Shown here: in pieces, positions 56,601-64,000 of the stretch | Layout of the letters: every line of letters starts with the position of its first letter | Position numbering within the stretch: position 1 is the first letter of the stretch | Assembly (NCBI GenBank): GCA_029959085.1 | Contig: JARWIR010000031.1 | Location: forward strand, 2,046,001 to 2,110,000 | Length of the DNA: 64,000 nucleotides | Origin: Nemophila menziesii | Taxonomy: Eukaryota > Streptophyta > Magnoliopsida > Boraginales > Hydrophyllaceae | Direction: 5' to 3' | Program-made: the position numbers and the translations under genes | The notes under the pieces: model-generated | Told to the model about the DNA's origin: nothing | Databases searched by the model: none | The model's input: the letters and a program-made list of their open reading frames with translations, nothing else

Positions 56601-57600
56601 GTTCTAGATGTAGGATTTTCTTTAAGAAGATTAATATAGTACTCCTGAATAGTATTATCAATAACCTTTGGATCGTCGGACCACTTACCTCCAGCGGTTC
56701 TTAAATACTAATACAAATGACTTTTGTCCTTTTAAGAGTTGTAGCGTAGATATATTTGGTATTCTTTCTCCTTTCTTGATCCATAAATCTCTGGCTCTAT
56801 CAACTCAGAATGATTCCTCGAGATCCCACAATTTTTCAAGTTCATTTTTAGTTGTAGCTTCCTTTTCCATATTAGCTTTCGGTGGTACACCATTTTGGAT
56901 ATGAGTTAGCTTTTCCTGAAGATTATTGATAAGTTTCCTATTATTAAAAAAAGTAGACTTACTCCAACCCCGTAAGGCAAGACACGTTGCGTCTCTTTTG
57001 TGACAAATATATTGGATATTCGTAATGTCGTGGGACATATTCCAGTTATTTTCAACTATATCCTTACACTGAGTGTGCTCTAGCCATATTGAATCAAATA
57101 TAAAATGCTCATCATATTTAACCATTGTAGTATCTTTATCTGAACCAATAGCTGGCGGTACTTTAAGAATAGCGTTCAGAAAATAATCACACCATGAAAG
57201 TGTAGGAAGAGCTCGATCAATCTTTTCTTTAATAGTTTCATCGTCCTTCCTTCAGTTAGTCCAAGTAAAGAAAAAGCCTTTATTTGGTAAATCAACCAAA
57301 TGGCTATCATTTATAAAATTATTAAAGCGAATAATTCAGTCTAATTTAGGGGCAACTTTTCCTTGTTTTTTCGAGAATTTTGCAATATCGTTAAAATCAC
57401 CTATAAAGATACAAAGTGCATTAAGTTTAGTAAGCCAATTAGATAAAGAGCCCCATGTATTACATTTATTAGAATCGTCATTAGGAGCCAACTTTTGAGA
57501 TAACAAAATAAGGATTAGAGTGAATAACACTAATCGAAACACTATCTTTCCACAACAACCAAATGCCCCCGGAACTATGAGATCTTCCTCCGGGTTCCAC
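53700..57600 (-). pseudogene. LINE ORF2: endonuclease and reverse transcriptase, decayed
   Basis: Pieces in order on the minus strand: endonuclease around 57336-57542 with LCIFIGDFNDI; its end and linker at 56805-57125 (DSIWLEHTQCKDIVENNWN); the RT approach motif GLKAPRHDGLPGS near 56000; the RT core at 55548-55784 with MRQGDPLSPLIF and the catalytic box as HLLFGDDALYF; the thumb-like part at 55119-55373 (GKEVLIKAVIQAIPNY, FWWYLGTKKGIYWVS); and the C-terminal part at 54540-54908 (IIWPFSIDGIYSTKLGYHAL) and 53980-54360. Many frameshifts and stops occur. The order is that of plant L1 elements. It nicks target DNA and primes reverse transcription; this copy is dead. Confidence 0.85.
56083..56551. 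mobile_element. Short insert in the LINE with 10-bp direct repeats
   Basis: ATTAATAACT occurs at 56073-56082 and again at 56552-56561, and the LINE reading is interrupted between them. The 469-bp insert starts AGGGATGGCAACAGATCGG, a head motif common in short plant repeats, and has no clear terminal inverted repeats or coding capacity. It may be a SINE-like or non-autonomous DNA element. Confidence 0.6.
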
Positions 57601-57855
57601 TATGTGTGAACTATTAATTTTTTTTTAAGAAGTCTTTCCTTCTTAACTTAGATTCAAACAAACAAACAAACAAACAAAAGATACATCATACTTCAGACTT
57701 ACGAACTTAAAAGCTTTCTTTGTCAAGGGTTCCCTAACCACTTGGCAATTCCACACTAAGAAATTATCCGTCGAATCCGACCAAGTTGAGGGACTGTCCG
57801 CTGTCCACAAGAGAATGTGAGGTTACGTTTTCCGCCACGGGTCCTGCTCGGGCAC

Positions 57856-58185
57856 TTACGCCTCCACTGTACCTTCGCTACTACTCGAACCTTTCTCTAA
57901 ATGCCCATCGCAATCAGCACCATTACAAAAGTAAAGCTTCTGATTATCATCAAACTCTCCGATAATCAATTTCCTTTGATCACAAAGATGAACACGACCC
58001 TCACCCCTTATCTGACTCCTTACGTCGTAAAAGTTTTCACATAAATCATTAATAAATCCTTGCAAATCGTTTATACGCTTTTCTATAATGCTAAAGTTTT
58101 GGTTTGTAAATTTTTGAATCTTAAAAACGTCGAAGTCCATGCTAGAAGATGTTTTTCTTTTGAGATTTTTAGGCGACAAACCCAA
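57856..58185 (-). pseudogene. LINE ORF1 C-terminal part
   Basis: This 109-residue open stretch is homologous to the ORF1 tail of the LINE at 13369-13842: both have an LKRK block, IQKF, and NFSIIEKRINDLQGFINDLC-type heptads that suggest a short coiled coil. The zinc knuckle and RNA-binding part would be upstream and are missing. ORF1 of L1 elements binds element RNA. Confidence 0.65.
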
Positions 58186-58222
58186 GTAGTAGAATTATCC
58201 CACCTAAGGTATTGCGTAAGAG

Positions 58223-58899
58223 CAACTCTCACATATATGATTACAACATTTTACTTACTTAACCTTTAATAAACAACCAAGTGTGTGGCCAACTACACAT
58301 TTAAGATGCATTAGCTTATAGGACAGATCTTCATTTTTGTCTTTATTGATATTATTAACTACTACCATGTGTCCATCAAATCCATATTTTTTTTGGTCGA
58401 AAATGTCGACCAAATCAATATTTGATTTGGAAAATTTCAGTGACTTATTATAATAATAATAATTATTATTATATTATAGTGACTTATCAGAAAGGTAAGT
58501 ATCTCTCTAATAATAGAGCAAATTCTTTAAAAACATTTTTAAATCAAATATTTTTTTAAGCTAAATATATTTCGAAGTACTACTTTTAGATTATTTTACT
58601 AATTTTCGTAATTTTTTATTAATTTTAAAAATAATTTGAATTTTTTAAAATAAATTATATATTTATTTAATCACATCTACTACTAATAACTTTATCTGAA
58701 ATGTCCAAATTATTTTTAAAATTTATAAAATATCTTACATAATTAATGAAATTATCTAAAATAATATTTTTAAATACGTTTATCATATAACTATTTTTAA
58801 ACTATAAGTAATGACCTAAAATAATTTTTACTCTTAAATATATACTTCTTCTTTTTAAATTTGAAACCCATTTCTATTCTTCCACCTTCCTTAGCTTCT
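58223..58899. other. AT-rich sequence with small palindromes, no gene
   Basis: I see no coding potential. Overlapping inverted repeats lie at 58392-58430, and an AT palindrome flanked by AGTGACTTAT direct repeats lies at 58439-58487. The remainder is low-complexity A/T. Confidence 0.6.
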
Positions 58900-59325
58900 T
58901 CTCGTGGCTTGGCCATGATTGACTTCTTTTTTGGTTTTAATTTTTCTCGTTATTGAGTTTTATTTCATTTTTTTCCAGAATATAAGGCCTTACCATCCAC
59001 TTATCCACTATTCTATCAATCGATTTCTAACTTGTTGAGATCCACTGTATGATATTTACGTCTGGTGCACCTGTTTTGTTATGTGCCTCGCGTTTTTTGC
59101 TAGTCGATCGGTCCAAGTGTTGAGGTGCCGACATATGTATTGAAAGAGACCTCACCTGCGTCTTCTTCCAGTCTTTTGATTTTCCTCAGCATGGGTTTGA
59201 TCTTCCAATTAGCCGTCGATACGTGTTTAATACCATGGATAATATCCAAGTTATTCGAAAAGATAATTTTATTTTCGTTCTTGAATTCCTTGCATATTCC
59301 CAGCGCTTCGATAAAGGCTTCCGCT
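58900..59325 (-). pseudogene. LINE RNase H-like C-terminal fragment
   Basis: On the minus strand the fragment reads HQAEAFIEALGICKEFK, then a stretch with DIIHGIKHVSTANWKIKP and KIKRLEEDAG, then a broken end near VGTSTLGP. This matches the layout of the reverse-transcriptase-like RNase H domain at the end of plant L1 ORF2 (an acidic EAxA motif, then an S-x-N/D position, then W-x-I-x-P). One stop follows. The fragment is cut on its upstream side by the LTR at 59326. It does not belong to the 53577-58209 LINE, which has its own ends. Confidence 0.6.
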
Positions 59326-60869
59326 TGGTGGGTCTTGCTGTGTTATAAAATTAAGTATGTAAAATAGAGGAACCACAATACCGCAAGTGCACGGTTGTCC
59401 AAGTAATATCCGATAAATCGGGGTTCGTTCTTAGGGACGGATTAGGCACAATTCAAGTATTAATCGAATAGTAGTAGTAATGGTTTAACAGAAAAATAAA
59501 ATAAAAGATGTGTTGTTTTCTAAAATTAAAGATGCAATAAAATAAATTACTAAATAAAATAAAGCAAGTAAATGAGATTTAAACTTAAGAAGAGAAAGAG
59601 TACTTGATCCTCGCAAGGGTTTCACCTAACCTATTTAATTAATGCTTCTGTTTAAGGGCTAAACTGGTATTATTGTGCTAGTCGGGACTCCAATATCTCC
59701 TAACCCCCGTTAGGGTGAACTTAGGAGCTATCCTACGGAATTATAAACCCCGTCAGGGTGATTATATCTACTTTTGAACGGTTAAGTCTCTTACCTCATT
59801 GGCTGCATGGTTAGTTAAGCCCGTCAGGGTCAATAACGAAGACTACACGTCTATTATCTATGTCTGTAATTAAACCCCCGTCAAGGTAATCACTTTGCCA
59901 CTTAAGTGAATAGCCTAATTACTAAGACCTAAGTTTGATTCATGACTTCAAAATTAGTAATTAAAACAAAATAATAGTCAACACAAAATACTTTAAATAA
60001 TTAAATCCCAAATTCAGAAAACATAAATGAAACAGAATTGGGTTCAACCCATATAGTGATTCTCAAGTACTAAAGAAATTAGTTCATAACGGAATTAAAT
60101 ACTAACATAAAATAAAAGGTGTTCATATTCAATTACAGAAAAGAAATAAGATAACCTAAACGTTTGGTTGGCTGTTGTTGGAAGAATAGAATTCCTCCAA
60201 CTCTATCTTCTCCTCTGCCTTCTTGCTCTAACTTGAAAATATGAAGCCCTAGATGTAATTCTCTGAAGTGTGTAAAAGTGAGGCTAAAGAGTATATTTAT
60301 ACTAATAAATTCTGATTAGGGTTTAGGTTAAGAGCATAAGGTCAAAATATAAAAAGCCAAAACCCATCTTCTTCTTTGATTCCCGTAACTGGTGTACAAC
60401 CCTTAGTAAAACGGCTGTAATGTTTGCATATCAACTCCAAATGGGCTCATTCCAGTTGAAAAATCTTCCTAACGCACATAGGCATTTTCTCTATTTCACG
60501 ACCCAAAGGCTGAATCGGCATCTAAGTGACTCAAAAACAGCAATTAGTAACAACCTTCCAGATTTGCAACTTATCTAGTCAATTCTTCGGAACATCTTTT
60601 CTTGCCTTTAGCTCCTCCGCTTGATCTAAGACTTTAATTCTCACTTATCCTTCTTGTATTGGTTATCCATAGAATCTATGAATCTAAGAACTTTATACTA
60701 AAAACAAACAAATTAACACACAAAAGCTCTAAAAATGCAGAAAGTCTAATTCCAAGGGGAGAAAGTGTAATATGACAAAATAACCATAAAAGTCTATCAA
60801 ATAAGTCAAATATTCACCTAAAATGATGTCTCCTAAGGGCATATATTTAGAAAAAATAGGGACACATTA
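59326..60869 (-). repeat. 3' LTR of a minus-strand Athila-type element (I)
   Basis: The sense strand runs from TAATGTGTCC (60869; a mutated TGATGTCTCC) to GACCCACCA (59326). The 3' portion with ACAACCGTGCACTTGCGG matches family 2. Four CCCGTCAGGGT-type motifs occur at about 59703-59885. It abuts a PPT-like sequence (sense TTGAGTTTCGGGTCT), so it is a 3' LTR. The left flank is CCGCT; the right half of the element is missing. Confidence 0.82.
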
Positions 60870-60990
60870 AGACCCGAAACTCAAACCTTTGTCGTCCCGA
60901 CAAAGTAAAATAAAAACAAAGTCTTTTAGGTGAACGCAGAAATGCAGAATCAAGTAAATACACCCAAAGCACTACATAAAACAAATTTAT
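60870..60990 (-). other. Element I 3' UTR remnant
   Basis: This matches the last 120 bases of E's 3' UTR in reverse (TTTGTCGTCCCGACAAAGTA, then TTTTAGGTGAACGCAG), then stops abruptly. Confidence 0.7.
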
Positions 60991-61033
60991 GTATTTATTT
61001 ATCATATTTTAATCACACCCTAGGAGACACCAC
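60991..61033 (+). repeat. LTR 3'-end fragment joined to element I
   Basis: ATCACACCCTAGGAGACACCA at about 61013-61033 equals the sense 3' end of solo LTR D apart from one base, but on the plus strand. Only this end is present, in opposite orientation to I. Confidence 0.5.
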
Positions 61034-61519
61034 CTACCTCCATCTAACTGTTTGTTTTCTCATGTTGTCATAAAAGATTTTAATGAAGCGTACCTTGTTG
61101 AACATTTAAGTTCCTTTCCAAGTAAAAAATTAATCTATTCAACCATTGATTCTTGCAGGGTAAGAGACAAAATACGTTATTGAATAGAGACTAATTCCAA
61201 TGAAGTTATACTACTATTACATGCTTATGATGGGCTATTACTATATCAATTAAATAAAAGCATATAATCTCACTACGATTATCTTAATTTACAATACGAA
61301 GTAAAGTTAAAAAACTAAATCTTTTACTTCCGAATTTATACAATCATAATTAATAAAATCAATCAAGTAATAGAAACTTACTAATATAATCTTAAGTGAT
61401 ATAAAAAAATTCTCACTAATAACAACACTGAAGAGTAAAACAAATTTTTTACTTAGATAATAAATATTTACCAAAAGCTTTTTCCACATAATTCTTATAA
61501 AAAAGTTTCCACATTTCAT
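61034..61519. other. No recognisable feature
   Basis: This is AT-rich sequence with one minus-strand ORF (61307-61519) made of Phe/Ile/Leu codons. I see no homology or signal. Confidence 0.5.
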
Positions 61520-61690
61520 ATTTTTTCCTTTTGTCGGTTCGGTTTTTCTTCAGTTTTTGCGTAGTAAAGCGAACCGAACCAAAAAATATCGGATTTTGAA
61601 AAGTTGAAAACCAAGCCATTTGGTTTATCGGTTTATGGTTTTTTTGGTTCGTTCAGTTTTCTGGTTCGCATTTTCCCAGCCCTAATGGTT
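61520..61690. repeat. Short dispersed repeat with CGGTTCGGTTT blocks
   Basis: GTCGGTTCGGTTTTT, CGAACCGAACC, TTTGGTTTATCGGTTTATGG and the end TTCCCAGCCCTAATGG resemble a common short plant repeat whose other end reads AGGGCTGGGAA. Blocks on opposite strands could pair. No TSD was found. Confidence 0.4.
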
Positions 61691-62359
61691 ATATGCGATA
61701 GGAGATTGATAATGTTTGAGAGGAACTCCATTTAACAAAGCTTTCCCTACTCAATCTTCTAAAGTAAGTTCAGTCCGAGGTGGATGACTTACATGATGAA
61801 TTGGCTGGCCTTCAAGTTGATATTAACAGAAACAACGAACAACTTGAGTAATGTATTACCTCAGTTGTTTTTTACCATAAGTCATTCGACAATTTTTAAG
61901 AGGATATCAATGGCTTGTTCGATAACAGGTACACCAGTGGTCAGAGATATGCTTATAGATGTTGCTTGTTGAATGTTGGAGATCATGATCCACTTTATAG
62001 GGGGTTGTGAATAAAGAGAACATTCCTCTTCCTCCCCGACTGCATCTGAACCTCATCCAACTGAATCAGGTCCCCTACTGATTTTTCCTATGATGGTGAG
62101 GATTAGATACTTGAAAACGTTCCTCATGTTCCTGGCTCTTAGCTTTGAATTTCCCTATTTGCATAATTTATGTCAGAATCCAACTTTTATGCACATGTTA
62201 CGTTTGTTTTAACTGAATCTTTTAGCATTCACTTTTGTTGTATGCCTTTTGTATGCTACCCCTTGTGCCTTTTTCTGGTTTATACTCTTTCTATGCTTCC
62301 TAGGTTTATATATGTATCCCTCTAGAGAGTGTCGGTGCGACTGATGAAAGGAATAATCT
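61691..62359. other. Unassigned sequence
   Basis: There is a short open stretch at 61784-61972 with no motif I recognise. The base composition is less AT-rich than the flanks. It may be part of a decayed retroelement, but nothing supports a gene. Confidence 0.35.
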
Positions 62360-62640
62360 TTCTTGGTTATGTTGATGGCAAAATTTGTCTTATGAATAAG
62401 GCCCATGGTAGGATCGGACTTATAGTAATGTCGATGACTGAATGGATAATTATTAATGAAACCAATGGTAAAACCAGTCTTGTGAATAATGTCAAGGTTT
62501 GATCAATCTTATGAGCAACGTCGTTGAGAATAATGCACATAATCGGATCGATCTTATGAGCAACACTGATGACTGCAACGATACTTCTTGATGATATTAA
62601 GGGTACAATCAGTCCTATAAGGAATGTCGATGATTGAATT
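62360..62640. repeat. Degenerate minisatellite, unit about 45-60 bases
   Basis: Recurring blocks are CTTATGAATAA, TCGGACTTATAGTAATGTCG, ATGACTGAATGG, CTTATGAGCAACGTCG, CGATCTTATGAGCAACACTG and GGAATGTCGATGATTGAAT. Around five units can be recognised, with many substitutions. Confidence 0.6.
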
Positions 62641-62929
62641 GTTTGATTTCATTTTAATGATTTATATTATTAGCTTAATATAATCTTAAACACAAATCCG
62701 TTCATGTTCCTTTGGAGAATTGGAAAGGCTTTGATTAATATAAAGTGTTAACTAAAACCTTTCATATTATTTTGGAAAAGTGGAAAAGACATATTTTGTG
62801 AAGTAAATATCCCATATAGGAGCGGAGATAGAAAATCTAACAATATAAAATAACTTACCTATCTATTACTTTCAAAAGAACTAAAGGCTATGAAAGCCAA
62901 AAGGGAAATGGAAAAGCCCCACACGCTTG

Positions 62930-62948
62930 CACCACCACCACCACCACC
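62930..62948 (+). repeat. (CAC)n microsatellite
   Basis: This is an uninterrupted run of CAC triplets. In the overlapping frame it gives a His run, which explains the otherwise odd start of the ORF 62927-63196. Confidence 0.8.
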
Positions 62949-63196
62949 CGTGGGCCGTGGCTCTTGGAGGAGTTGGGGAGTTTGGAGAGTCAAAAAATGA
63001 AAAATTAAATAACTATTCTAAAGTGAATCCGGGTGGAAGAAGGCTAGCTCTTATAGTCGTCGGTGGCAAGTCAAACCCTTTCAGCCAGAAGACAAACGTC
63101 CACCAATTTCGCACCAGAAGACAAGCATCCACCAATTACGCTATAGTTAACGGTTACAGAACTTGGTCAACACGGGTCCAGGTTCATTGCTGGTAA

Positions 63197-63643
63197 TTAA
63201 AACCTGGAGAATATAAGTCAAATAAAAACGTCAATCAATCATAGAGGCAATTAAGGGCGCTAATTGTGGGACGTTTCTGAAGGCTTACTTCTTACCTACT
63301 ACCCTCCACTATTAATACAATATCTCCTCACTTGTCTCAAGCTACGAAATACACCAGAAAAGAACAAAAATTCTACCTCAGTCGGTTGACCTTTCTCTGT
63401 TAAAGATACGGTACGCCGTAATATCTTTTTAACGCCAATTTACCGTGTAATTGTGTTGTTCTTTTATAATTCCGTGTAAGTGGTTTATAATTTGTAATTT
63501 GTAATTCCGTTTTTTGTAATATTTAGCTTACTTAAATCGGAATATTGTTTTTATGGAATACCATTTCTTTTGTTTTAAAACCGATGACTTCCAATTTTAC
63601 TCACAATTTAAAAAAATATTTGCTTTTATCACCGTTTTCTGAA
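63197..63643 (+). other. Leader or LTR of the copia element, boundaries unknown
   Basis: This non-coding sequence lies directly before the copia gag start. CTATTAATACAATATC near 63310 could be a TATA region. No tRNA-Met-type primer site or LTR ends could be identified. Confidence 0.3.
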
Positions 63644-64000
63644 ATGGATTTTCCTATCTCGGCTGCTGCTTCATCATTGAACGCAAAGCCACTTCTCGAC
63701 GTGAATAAGTTGGAGCCCCTTAATGGTTCCAACTACAAGCATTGGGCACATAAGATTTTGATCTATCTTGAACATTATGAACTCGATTTGCTATAGTCGA
63801 GGCTCCTCCACTCATATTGGAAAATAGAGCTCCTACTGAACTAGAAAAGTCTAGACATCTCGCCCTCGAAGCCAAGTTCAAAATAGCTAATACCATGGCT
63901 CGGGGATGGATGTTGAACAATGTCACGAATCCCATTTTTGATCTTTTGCCAAAGAAAAGTCGACAAAGGTCATATGGGAAACTCTTGAGAAAAAGTATGG
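63644..64000 (+). pseudogene. gag: Ty1/copia gag, N-terminal part, truncated by window edge
   Basis: From ATG 63644 the product reads MDFPISAAASSLNA and then KLEPLNGSNYKHWAHKILIY, the L-x-G-x-N-Y-x-x-W motif at the start of copia gag proteins. The first frame stops at about 63796. The next frame continues ILENRAPTELEKSRHLALEA and FKIANTMARGWMLNNVTN. A second shift near 63955 is needed to read on to ETLEKKYG. So at least two frameshifts break it in the visible 360 bases. The rest of the element lies right of the window. Confidence 0.75.

Larger units (their letters stand above)
53577..58209 (-). mobile_element. LINE (L1-type), 5'-truncated, with 13-bp TSD
   Basis: The direct repeats TATTGCGTAAGAG at 53564-53576 and 58210-58222 are perfect. 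The plus-strand T-run beginning at 53577 is the poly(A) tail. The element is 4.6 kb and lacks the ORF1 N-terminus, as expected for 5' truncation. It carries a nested insert at 56083-56551 and an (AAAC)n run at about 57652-57678 near the ORF1/ORF2 junction. Confidence 0.92.

Noticed and set aside
57336..57542. Independent host endonuclease gene
   Set aside because: The GDFND motif lies in order with RT pieces inside a TSD-bounded LINE.
62927..63196. ORF starting with six His residues, looking like a vector tag
   Set aside because: The His run comes from a genomic (CAC)n microsatellite; the flanks show no vector features and the rest of the ORF has no recognisable domain.

Overview
This is plant nuclear DNA, most likely heterochromatic sequence from a eudicot, and almost every stretch I can identify is a transposable element. 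The dominant class is Ty3/gypsy of the Athila lineage. The signs are LTRs of about 1.5-1.75 kb, a tRNA-Asp-like primer binding site, a gag-pol with the DLGA protease and FMDD reverse transcriptase motifs, an extra 'env-like' ORF after pol, and long 3' untranslated regions. I found no convincing host gene, tRNA, rRNA or CRISPR array.

Left part (1-15.5 kb). Element A (minus strand, 1-10464; its 3' LTR lies off the left edge) is an almost complete Athila. Its gag-pol is broken only by one frameshift and one stop. A sits in the 3' UTR of element E (plus strand, 10465-13132). E sits in a decayed minus-strand LINE, of which the ORF1 part (13133-15370) is visible.

Middle (15.5-53 kb). After a solo LTR (16486-18049) and decayed LTR remnants comes a four-level nest dated by target-site duplications (TSDs). 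Old minus-strand element F (about 21074 to 53000) holds two other solo LTRs (21664-23220 and 48752-50414) and solo LTR D (25173-48715). D holds element C (26333-48307). C's 5' LTR holds full-length element B (26545-39361). B is a relative of A with similar LTRs at both ends but a damaged gag-pol. C is unusual: it encodes gag, zinc knuckle and protease, then jumps in frame to an integrase-type C-terminal tail, with no reverse transcriptase, RNase H or integrase core. E is closely similar to C in the 3' UTR and LTR.

Right part (53-64 kb). A 5'-truncated minus-strand LINE (53577-58209) has a 13-bp TSD and carries a short nested insert. It is followed by a LINE RNase H fragment, another Athila-type 3' LTR (59326-60869), a degenerate minisatellite, and the start of a Ty1/copia gag running off the right edge.

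The most interesting signals are non-coding and shared by A, B, C, E and F. They are family-specific GC-rich palindromic 'words' between pol and the env-like ORF; a GNRA-capped hairpin; a nested pair of long-range stems around a purine-rich loop in the 3' UTR; repeated copies of the polypurine-tract-like motif TTGAGTTTGGGGT; an inverted repeat at the 5' tip of each LTR; and a spaced CCTGACGG array inside each LTR. The C-type gag-protease element is the best candidate for a little-described system, namely a non-autonomous Athila family that keeps packaging functions and probably borrows polymerase and integrase from A/B-like partners.
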